Shown here one piece after another: positions 55,343 to 64,000 of a stretch of 64,000 bases of DNA; within the stretch, counting starts at the first letter, position 1; every line of letters starts with the position of its first letter. The notes under the pieces are model-generated. The model made no database searches, was not told the origin of the DNA, and was given only the letters and a program-made list of their open reading frames with translations. Source of the DNA: Monodelphis domestica (Eukaryota; Chordata; Mammalia; Didelphimorphia; Didelphidae). The translations under genes were made by a program, and so were the position numbers. The stretch lies in contig NC_077230.1 in the NCBI RefSeq assembly GCF_027887165.1, forward strand, positions 262,591,476 to 262,655,475, in the 5' to 3' direction.

Positions 55343-55960
55343 TTAAAAGTGTTTTTTTTTAATTTTCCCAATTACATGTAATAATCTTCAAAATACATTT
55401 TCCAACATTATGAGATCGAAATTGTCTCCCTCCTTCCCAGCAATGGTGTGCAATTTGATCTGGCTTATACATGTATTATCATGCAAAACTAACTTCCATA
55501 TTGGTCTTTGTTGTAAGAGAATACTCATAAAACCAAAATTCCAAAATAAAAACACAAACTGAAGTGAAAAATAGTATGCTTTGATCTGCATTCTGACTTT
55601 ACCAGGTCTTTCTTTGGAGATAGATAGCATTCCTTGTCATAAGTTCAACAGTAGCTAAGTCTTTCACAGTTGATTATCATATAATATTGCAGTTACTGTG
55701 TACAACATTCTCTTGTTTCTGCTTATTTCACTCTTTATCAATTCAGGTAGGCCATTCCACCTTCTTCTGAAATCATCCTGCCCATAATTTCTTACAGCAC
55801 AATAGTATTCCATCACCATCATCTCTCACAATTTGTTTAGCCATTCCCCAATTGATGGACATCTCCATAATTTCCAATTCTTTGCCAAAGCAAAAAAAAA
55901 AAGCTGCTACAAATATTTTTGTTCAAGTAGTTCCTTTCTCCTTTTTTAAAAAATATCTTT
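55343..55960 (-). mobile_element. 5'-truncated L1 3' end nested in the ORF1 relic
   Basis: Antisense L1 3' UTR and ORF2 end ('aattttcccaattacatgta', 'gtatgctttgatctgcattc', 'ccattccccaattgatggac'). With the adjacent SINE it interrupts the host ORF1 sequence. The flanks TCCAACAATTCT (55329-55340) and TCCAATAATTTT (56182-56193) look like an aged target duplication. Confidence 0.65.
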
Positions 55961-56166
55961 GGGGGACAGCTGGGTAGCTCAGTGGATTGAGAACCAGGCC
56001 TAGAGATGGGAGGTCCTAGGTTCAGATCTGGCCTCAGACACTTCCCAGCTGTGTGACCCTGGGCAAGTCACTTGACCCCCATTGCCTAGCCCTTACCACT
56101 CTTCTGCCTTGGAGCCAATACACAGTATTGCCTCCAAGATGGAAGATAAGAGTTTAAAAAAAAAAA
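55961..56166 (+). mobile_element. MAR1-type CORE-SINE
   Basis: Full-length sense copy very similar to 51479-51680, with A box 'tagctcagtgga' and a B box near 56020. Flanks 'aaatatctttggg' and 'aaacaaactttgg' form an imperfect target duplication. It sits within the nested L1 3' end. Confidence 0.9.
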
Positions 56167-56542
56167 CAAACTTTGGCACAGTCCAATAATTTTTCATTCT
56201 CCTCATTCTTTTTGCAGATCAGTTGTTTCCAATGAGATATTTCACATTTTCTCCTACTTTTCATTCATTTGACTTTGTTTTATAGTATTTTGCATCCCTT
56301 TGAGTCATTGGTTTCCATTTGCCCATTTCTGATTTTTAAGGAATTATTTTCATCAGTGAGCTTCTGCACTTTTTTTTCATTTGACTAATTTTTAAAGTTT
56401 GTGTGTTCAGTGAATTTTGTACCTTTTCTGTTTGGCCTTATTTTCTTTTAAAGGAGTTCTTCAGTGAATTTTTCTGCTTTTTCTTGCTATTGGGCCAATT
56501 CTGTTTTTTTCTTCAGTATTTTTTGTACTTCGAAAGAAGGTT

Positions 56543-56786
56543 TATTGTTGTTCAATCATATCTGACTTTTCATAATTCTATTTGGGATTTCCTTGGTGAA
56601 GATATTGGAGTGGTTTGCTACTTCCTTCTCAAGATCATTTTACAGTTCAGGAAACTGAGACAAGCAAGGCAACATGACTTGTCCAGGACCACATAGCATA
56701 TATCTGAGGCCAGATTGGAATCCAGGAAGAAAAACCTTCTTGAATCAGGCCTGGCACTCTACCCCCTGCTTCACCCAGCTGCCCAT
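56543..56786 (-). mobile_element. CORE-SINE (MON1/Ther1-like), antisense
   Basis: 'ttgttgttcaatcatatctg', 'ggagtggtttgctacttcct', 'acttgtccaggaccacatag' and 'caggcctggcactctacccc'. Confidence 0.75.
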
Positions 56787-57369
56787 GCCTCTTTTACTAA
56801 GATGTTAATTTTATTTTCATAATTTTCTTGCATTAATCTCATTTGTTTTTCCTAATGGTTCTTCCACTACTCTTATCTTTAACTATTCCAGGAATCCTAT
56901 CTGGCTTTGTGTCCAATTAGCATTTTTCTTTGAAGCTTTGTTTATACCTGTTTTCACATTGTTATCTTTTTCTAAACTTGTATCTTGACCTTCCCTACCA
57001 TGTAGTAGCTTTTTATGGTAAAGTCCTTTTTTTGTTGTTTGCTCAGCCTATTATTTCACTTTGAACTTTATATTAAAGTTAATCTCTGCTAACTTGGTGG
57101 TAGGAAAGCACTGTGCCAAGCTATATACTTAGCACGTTTTTCCAGTGAGTACTCCCCATTGATTTCTAATAAAAAATACTGCCAGGAAGGCAGTATATTG
57201 GAATACTATTTTTAGTAATAAGATTATAGAATGTAGGTTCACTATTCCTCTTTGGCAGTGTGGTTCATTACCTGAGTTTTCATTCAGAGCAACGGTAGTA
57301 CATAGCAGTAAATTGTATTAAAATAAATATAGTATGTCATAACTTATATATCTTTTGTCTTGTTTTCTT

Positions 57370-57906
57370 TTGTTTTTGTTTGTTTTCTATTAATCTGTAC
57401 ATCCCACAACCATCTCCCTCCCATTCCCTTTTGAGCAGTTAAAAAAATGAACCACCAAAAGAAAGCCTTCAAGATGTAATCCAATAAAACAAATTCCCAT
57501 ATTGGCCAAGTCTATATGTATATATCTCTTTTTGAATTTCAACTTCATCAACTCCCAGTCAGGAAGTAAGTAGTATGTTTCATCTTGATGACTTAGGGAC
57601 TCATAGTTTATCATTGTATTGATCAAAATTCTAAAGTCTTTAAAAATTATTTTTCTCTATTATCTTTTCCTCATATAAATTTTTCCCTAATTTTGTTTAC
57701 CTTCCTTAGTAATACTTAGTAGAAGTCCTCCCACTTTTCTCTAAAACTGTCAACAATATTTCATTTCATTCTATATACTACAGTTCATTTAGCTATTCCT
57801 TATATCCCTTTATTCCTTACATATATATTCCTTACATCCCTTTAGTTTCCAATTTTTATCTACCACAAAAAAATCTGCTAAGATATTTCATATATATATA
57901 TAGGAA

Positions 57907-57952
<46 letters not shown>

Positions 57953-58300
57953 CCTTTTCCTTGTTCTTAGATCTTTTTGGGATACAGAGCTAGTAGTATA
58001 TTGTTGGATCCAAAAATATAAGCAGTTTATTAACTGATGGCACAGTTCCAATTCTTTCCCTAATATCTGAACCAATTTAGAACTCCACCAAAAGGGCATT
58101 ATTGTGCCTGTTTTGCCACATCACTCCAACATCTGTCATTTTCCTCTTTTGTCATCTTTTCCAGTCTTGGAAATGTCTGAAATTTAAAGCTGCTTTAGTT
58201 TGCGTTTCTATAATTACTAGTTATTTAAAACATTTTATGTGGTGTTTGATAGCTTGGATTTCTTCTTTTGAAAACTGCCTGTTCATATCTTTCAACCATT
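57370..58300 (-). mobile_element. Marsupial L1 3' end, antisense, with a CA microsatellite
   Basis: 'tctgtacatcccacaaccat' begins the 3' part. 'atccttttccttgttcttag', 'ctgatggcacagttccaatt' and 'gaaaactgcctgttcatatc' are antisense ORF2. A (CA)n run at 57909-57951 splits it. A 16-base tandem duplication lies just beyond (58301-58335). Confidence 0.6.
57909..57951. repeat. (AC)n microsatellite
   Basis: Uninterrupted AC dinucleotides, 43 bases. Confidence 0.98.
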
Positions 58301-58309
58301 AAGTTTCCT

Positions 58310-58700
58310 ATACTTAAGTTTCCTATACTTAACTTTTCACTAAACCCTGTCAGACTCTGAAGCTATATATCTCTCCTCCTTTTGTCAACCAAACACACAG
58401 AAAATGCTGTCTATACTCATCATCCCCAATTCCTTTCCTCTCACTGACTCTTTAACCCTTTGCAGTCTAGATTCTAATATCATCATTCAACTGAAACAAG
58501 TCTCTCCAAAACTACTAGTATCTCTTAATTGCCAGATCTAATGGCCTTTTCACAGTCCTCATCTTTATTGACTTATCTGCAGCATTCTGTACTGTTAACT
58601 CCCCTTTTTCCAATGATATAATATATATAACGTTTAGCACAGTGCCTTGTACATAGTAGATGCTATATAAATGCTTATTTCCTTCCTCTCCTTTCAAACA
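58310..58700 (+). mobile_element. L3/L2 LINE fragment, left half of a split copy
   Basis: 'ccaaaactactagtatctct', 'tggccttttcacagtcctca' and 'gcagcattctgtactgttaa' correspond to L3-type ORF2. The matching continuation is found at 61600. A short L2-like 3' tail follows at about 58620-58690. Confidence 0.5.
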
Positions 58701-60060
58701 GATCTAGAAAATGCACCAATTTGAATCTTATGGGTAGATTTTTTTTAAAAAGTCACCATAAGTCATTTTTCCAACCCAAGGTGGCACAGGAAAACAATCT
58801 ATAAGGTCTGAGATACTGGAGTCAGAATATGGCCTGGAGCCAGTACCCATGTGTACCTTTAACACCCAGGAGGAGGTTATGCCCCAGGGCAAGAAGAGGT
58901 CCCAGACTTATACCGGGTACCAAGTGAAAGAAAAAGGAAGAGGGTATCAAGGGAAAGATAAGGGAAGATTTGTCACCTACTACATCTTTCTGGGTGATTG
59001 ATCTAGGACAGATTGAGGAGGGAAACTGTGCTGAGACGTTATATTCCTGGGTGAGGAGTCATTGCTGGTCTGATGTAGTGTTTCCAGAAACAAATACCTA
59101 CTATAATGGTTCAGATTTCAGGAGCAAAGAAGAGTCTTAGTTCCAACTTTTAGTCCAGTTTTCAGCCTTCAGAGGAATAACCAGGGCTGAAATTCCAAAC
59201 CAAAAGAAATGCTGTAGCCCTACTGCTGAGCCAGCAGACCTCCTCTGCTGATTTGTTCATAACCAAAACTAGAAAAGGAACTTGCAGCACTAAAAAATCA
59301 GACTCTGCCTTGGATTGGACTGCTTCATCCAGTACTGAAAGCTTATAGAACAGCCAGAGTTGTCCCTGAGAACCTGGAATAAAGCAACACTCAGTGCCCC
59401 AAAGAAAGAAGCAACAAGATCAGCTAGACCTTCCTTACAGAAGAACACAGAATCTGACTTTAAATCAATTCCAAAGTCAGGAAGAAAGCTGGAGATCTAA
59501 GGAAACAAAAAAGAATCCTACTGTTAAAAGAATTATGGTAACAAACCCAGAAGAGAATGACTTCAAAACATCGAGCAAACCCCTAAAGAAAAACACAGCT
59601 TGGACATAAGTTCTTGGAAGAGATGAAGCAAAGGTTTAAAAAAGAAATTGAAAAGAAATGAGAACTATGCAAGAAAGAATTGGAAAGGGAATTAACACCT
59701 TAGCATAAAAGGTGAAAACTACCTAAAGACCAAAAAGAAGCCAATGACTATATGAGATAATAAAAAATGTTTTTAAAGAAGACTAAAAAAATAGAAGAAA
59801 ATGTATGGTACTTTATAACAAAAACACTGACCTAAAAAGCAAGGTGTGAGAAAAAAAAATTAAGAATGATAAGCATACCTGAATTCCATGACCAAAATAA
59901 AAAGAGCCTAGACATCCTTTTTCAACAAATCATAAGAGAAAATTGCTCAGATCTCTTAGAACCAGAGGACAAAGTAGAAATAGAAAGAAAACATTGATTA
60001 CTCCTTGAAAGAGACCACAAAATGAAAATTCCTAGGAACAAAATCCAGAGGTCCCATGTC

Positions 60061-60126
<66 letters not shown>
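60061..60126. repeat. A-run plus (TA)n microsatellite
   Basis: Sixteen A followed by about 25 TA units (60077-60126). Confidence 0.97.
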
Positions 60127-60131
<5 letters not shown>

Positions 60132-60278
60132 ATTCAAAAGAAAGAATTCAGTTACTAAGGAGCCACAGTCAGGATTACATACAAGTTAGCAGCCACCACT
60201 ACAAAGGATCAGAGAACTTGGAGTACAATAAAGGCAAAACATAGAGCCTAGTCTTGCCCACCAATACAGAGTACAATC

Positions 60279-60520
60279 CTGTTATTGTTCAGTCATTTGA
60301 ATTGTATCTGTCTGCTTGTGATTCCATTTGTGGTTTTCTTGGCAAAGATACTGGAGTAGTTTGCCATTTCCTTCTCTAGTTCATTTTATAGATGAGGAAC
60401 CTGAGGCAAACATAGTTCAGTGGCTTGCCCAGGGTCACACAGTTAAGTGTTGGATTTGAACTCGGCTTTTCCTGACACCAGGGCTGGCACTCTGTCCAAA
60501 GCACCACCTAGCTATGCAAG
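60279..60520 (-). mobile_element. CORE-SINE (MON1/Ther1-like), antisense
   Basis: 'ttattgttcagtcatttgaa', 'cttggcaaagatactggagt', 'ggcttgcccagggtcacaca' and 'gctggcactctgtccaaagc'. Inserted in the sense L1/HAL1 element. Confidence 0.8.
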
Positions 60521-61599
60521 CCTACAAGAAGAGAAATGGCTCTTTAATAAAATAGAGGATTTCTAAACTTTCCCGATGAAAAGAGCTGTTTAAAAACTTT
60601 GAATTTCAAACACAGAACTTAAAAAAGTAAACATGATTGAATGACAGTAAAGGACAGAGATAAACACTTACATTCAAATATGGAAAGAGGATAGATATTT
60701 TCCACCTCTCTGATCATCAAGGGTCATGGAGGGAATCTACTCAACAATTAGGGGAATAGTTATTTTGTGTCTCATTAATTTTGAGAAGAGTGAAAAGAGA
60801 GAAGAACACACTAAAAGTCTTGGAAGGAATAGAAAAGTTAGGGGAAATTATTTCACATAATCAAGATATGAAAGTAGACATCTAAAATGTCGAAGGATGG
60901 AGAAGTAGGAAGAGCGACCAACACTTGAACCTTACTGTCATCTGAACTGGGCAAGGAGGAAAGAACACACATACACAGTTGGGTACAGAAATACATTTCA
61001 TTCAACAAGGAAATAAGAGGGAAAGGGGAAAAGGGAGGTTTAGAGAGAGGGTGGTAGAATAAAGGAGACAGTTTTAAGCAAAACAAATTCTATGTATAAA
61101 ATTAATTCTAATTTTTTTATTAAAATTGAAGTGGCAAAGAATGAGAATCTGAAAGGATGGCAACAAATTGTTGTAAGACTGAACAAGTTATAAATGTGAT
61201 CAAACACTATTGTGTTGTGAGAAATGAGAAAAAAGAGTAGTTTCAGAGAAACCTGGCAAGACATGAACTGATGCAGAGTAAATTGGACAGAACCAGAACA
61301 ATTTTCACAATGACAGTAATATGGTAAAGACAGACAACTTTGAACGGATTAGGCATGGATCTGTGTAATGACCAACTATGATTCCCAAGGACTAATGTTT
61401 ACCTCCCTCCTGATATGGAAGGGAAGGACTCAATACAAAATGAGAAATATTTTGGAGCATGACCAATATGGAAATTTTGTTTTGAATGACTATATGTGTT
61501 TGTAACAGGAGCTTTTTCTTTCATTCTCAATTGAGAGGGAAGAGAAAAGAAGGTGGAATTTTGCTGATAGAAAAAATGAAATATAGTTTTAAAAAACAT

Positions 61600-63000
61600 T
61601 AAAAGTGTGTCCTGTACATTTTTGCCTCAGCTATTCATTAAAACATTTACCAGTACACTCCTGCTACTTTTTCTTCTAGTTCTCTACCTATTCAACTATT
61701 CTATTCCTGCTTTCTTTGCTGACTCATCATCTAGACCATACCCTCTTATTGTTGATGTTCCCCCAGGCCAGTGATGGCAAATCTTTTAGGGACTGAGTGC
61801 CCAAACTGCAAACCTTACACCGCATATGAGCCCCCTGCCTTATCTCAGACATGGGAGAGAGGAAGTGCTCCCATTGGGTTCTTGGGCAGAGGGGTGGGTG
61901 ATGTGAGAAATGTCCTTAGATGTGTGGAAATGGGGAGGAGAGCAGCCCCCTTTGGCACACATGCCATAGGTTCACCAACATGACCCTAGGCTCTATGCAA
62001 AGCCCCTAACTCTTTATCTACTCTCTCCCTGTTGAAGACTGTATAATTCCCTGGATTTAAATAACATGCTTATTCTGATGACTTCCAGATCTATATATCT
62101 AGCCATAGTCTGTCCCCTAAACTTCAATCCTGTGTCACCAATTGCCCATTAGACATTTTAAACTCCCTGTCCTGGAGATAGCTCAAACTCAGTGTGTGTA
62201 GATCAGAACTCATCTCATGCCCCACCTCCAAATCCCTCTTCCAAACTTCCCTATTTCTGTCAGAAACCATATATCTTCCAGTCTCCCCTGTTCATATATT
62301 GACTCCTAAATCCAGTCAGTTGCTGAATCCTACTTTTTCTACCTCAAAAACATATCTTGCATTTGACTCCATATCTCTACTCAAACAACTGCTACCTTAG
62401 TTCAGGTCCTTATTGCTTCATCTAGATTATTGTAGCAATCGTCTAATTAGTTTCTTGCCTCAAATCTCTCCATAGTTCAGTGCATCATTCATATTACTGC
62501 CCAAATAATTTTTCTTAAATGAAACATTCACCGTTACTCTCCAACTCTGTCAACTCCAGTGCCTTTCTAGATTTTGTAGGAGCAATTGTAATCTCCTCTG
62601 TTTAGTTTTTAAAAGCCCTTTCACAACTTGATTTATCTTTCTAGATTCATTGTTCATTGGCTCCCTTCCTATACTCAGTGATCCAACCAAACTTGACTTC
62701 TCTCTGTTTTTATAATATTCCATGTCTTGTCATACTTGCAATGCTCCATAGAATTCTTCTTTACCCTCAAGATGTGGCTCAGGGACTATCATATACATGA
62801 AGCCTTTCCTACAATTGTAACTATTTTATATCTATTCTGTATATCCATTTACATATGCATATGTATATATCCCTGATGTTTCTCCTTTACAATATAAGCT
62901 CTTTGCAAGAAAGGATTGTTTCATTTATTATATGTGTCCCCAGCACCTAACACGGTGCTCGGCTCAATCAGTATTTAATGAAAATTTATTGAATAATTGA
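61600..63000 (+). mobile_element. L3/L2 LINE, right half of a split copy
   Basis: Sense ORF2 and 3' end: 'tttgctgactcatcatctag', 'tgatgacttccagatctata', 'ctatttctgtcagaaaccat', 'gtgcatcattcatattactg' and the terminal 'cagcacctaacacggtgctc' with 'tttattgaataattg'. It is interrupted by a hAT MITE (61769-61983). The open frame 62194-62400 is part of it. Confidence 0.65.
61769..61983 (+). mobile_element. hAT-type MITE nested in L3/L2
   Basis: 215 bases with roughly inverted ends ('cagtgatggcaaatctttta' and the reverse complement of 'ataggttcaccaacatga') flanked by an 8-base near-duplication, CCCCAGGC (61761-61768) and CCCTAGGC (61984-61991). The interior matches the MITE at 7442-7633. Confidence 0.65.
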
Positions 63001-63497
63001 TTCCAAAGAGTTTCAGTAGTATTTGACCCCATTTCTTAAAAATATAAAATTCAACACTTCTGAATTTGCATGCAAGAACAACTGATTAATGAAGATAAGG
63101 ATTTATTAGCTGAATTTCAAGAAAAACCTTTGCACACTTGGTTGAAGTTTGAAAAATGAGTATCATGATTTAGAAAGCAGAACCAACAATGCACTTCTTC
63201 CATTTGAAGCTGCATATATTTATAAAATATTTTTAGATATGATAACCAGTAAAACAAAACAATCCAAATCTGAATGTAAGATGTATAGGGGTAGGGACAA
63301 GGACTGAGCCTGCAATTTGATTTAGAGAACTCCCTGATAAGAACTTCTACCAATATGGATTGGCTCTTTCTCTGCAACTTATTATCTTAGTTGCCTATAG
63401 CAATAATTTATAAATAAATATACACATGTTGAGGGTACATGTTTATATATATATATGCATATATATGTGTATATATATATGTGTGTGTGTGTGTGTG

Positions 63498-63686
63498 TTT
63501 TTAACCCTTACCTTCCATCAATACTGTATATTGGAACCAAGGCAGAAGAGTGGTAAGGGCTAGGCAATGGGGATTAAGTGGCTTGCCCAGGGTCACACAG
63601 CTGGGAAGTGTCTGAGGCCAGGTTTGAAACTAGAACCTCCCATCTCTAGACCTGGCTCTCAATTCACTGAGCTACCCAGCTGCCCC
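63498..63686 (-). mobile_element. MAR1-type CORE-SINE, antisense
   Basis: Antisense full-length copy: T-rich tail at 63498, 'ggcttgcccagggtcacaca', 'agctgggaagtgtctgaggc' and head 'gagctacccagctgcccc' ending 63686. It inserted next to a TA/TG microsatellite (63437-63497). Confidence 0.9.
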
Positions 63687-63754
63687 TTGTTTTTATATTT
63701 CTTAATAAAAGTATATGAACCAAAATGAAGAAAATCAGTGTAATAGAATGCTAG

Positions 63755-63860
63755 TTGGGATCTCTAGGAGACATGGTTTCAAATCCTAATGCACACATTT
63801 CCTAGCTTTGTGACCCTAGTTAGATCATATAATGTCAGAAAATAAATTTCTTTTAATGTA
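63755..63860 (+). mobile_element. SINE remnant
   Basis: 'gaatgctagttgggatctct', 'catggtttcaaatcctaatg' and 'cctagctttgtgaccctagt' match the sense SINE head and CORE. Nothing is recognisable from here to the window end. Confidence 0.5.
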
Positions 63861-64000
63861 CAGTTAGCAGAACAAAAACACTGCCTTACAAGATTGATGT
63901 GTGGAACAAATGAAATAATTGTATAAAACACATTGCAAGTTTCAAGATGTTAAGGCAACAAAATGGACTATTTATATATTATGACATATTATAGAATATA

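Larger units (their letters stand above)
55000..57130 (-). mobile_element. L1/HAL1 ORF1 relic, antisense, carrying nested insertions
   Basis: The antisense ORF1 hallmarks 'gatgtctaggctctttt' (55288) and 'ccaatgagatatttcacatt' (56230) bracket a later insertion at 55343-56181. The ORF1 N-terminal part and start of the 5' UTR run to about 57130. A CORE-SINE lies at 56543-56786. Inactive. Confidence 0.6.
58780..61590 (+). mobile_element. L1/HAL1-like element, sense, internally deleted
   Basis: Order: 5' UTR-like (58780-59390), ORF1 relic (about 59390-60590; 'gaattccatgaccaaaataa', 'ttagaaccagaggacaaagt', 'taataaaatagaggatttct'), inter-ORF region (to about 61050) and L1 3' end (61050-61590; 'gttgtaagactgaacaagtt', 'caaacactattgtgttgtga'). 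Nearly all of ORF2 is missing. ORF1 is interrupted by an AT microsatellite and a CORE-SINE. Confidence 0.55.

Noticed and set aside
57909-57951. CA run considered as a regulatory or CRISPR-like array
   Set aside because: Plain dinucleotide microsatellite within an L1 relic; no spacers.

Overview
The window is vertebrate nuclear DNA, almost certainly from a marsupial and most likely a didelphid opossum such as Monodelphis. It is AT-rich, with one short CpG island, spliced genes and dense interspersed repeats. The repeats are marsupial in type: tRNA-headed CORE-SINEs, marsupial L1 and half-L1 (HAL1-like) elements, RTE and CR1 LINEs, L2/L3 relics, and hAT MITEs including a SPIN-type copy. The species call is inference from these families.

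Two protein-coding genes are present. They lie head to head around a CpG island at about 20.68-21.66 kb. JRKL, a host gene derived from a pogo/Tigger transposase, is on the minus strand with one uninterrupted 525-codon coding exon (18964-20541). CCDC82 is on the plus strand. Its noncoding first exon is in the island, and five coding exons are at 28243-28962, 29472-29661, 32126-32218, 36050-36174 and 37444-37614. Splice sites and reading phases agree throughout and give 433 codons. The roughly 84-residue C-terminal end known from other mammals was not found, so CCDC82 probably continues past the right edge and everything after 37614 would be intron.

Layout: 1-2700 is the fossil gag and leader/LTR-like part of an endogenous retrovirus, minus strand. 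2.9-4.7 kb holds L2/L3 relics. 5.0-9.0 kb is L1/HAL1 on the minus strand carrying a hAT MITE and a possible solo LTR. 9.4-18.9 kb is intergenic DNA and JRKL 3' flank with scattered SINE and L2 remnants. 18.96-21.66 kb is JRKL plus the shared promoter. 21.66-37.6 kb is CCDC82, whose introns hold two CR1 copies in opposite orientation, a mariner relic, a SPIN-type MITE and a near full-length RTE with an 11-bp target duplication. 37.6-64 kb is the probable last CCDC82 intron, with L2, RTE, four MAR1-type SINEs and a nest of L1 pieces between 53.5 and 61.6 kb.

No CRISPR array, bacterial operon, rRNA or true tRNA gene was seen. I did not find a convincing undescribed multi-gene system. The most interesting features are the compact JRKL/CCDC82 bidirectional promoter with a palindromic homeodomain-type site, an in-frame acidic hexapeptide repeat and a Cys/His cluster in CCDC82, the intact catalytic triad of JRKL, and an inverted templated insertion inside a SINE at 9.4-9.8 kb.
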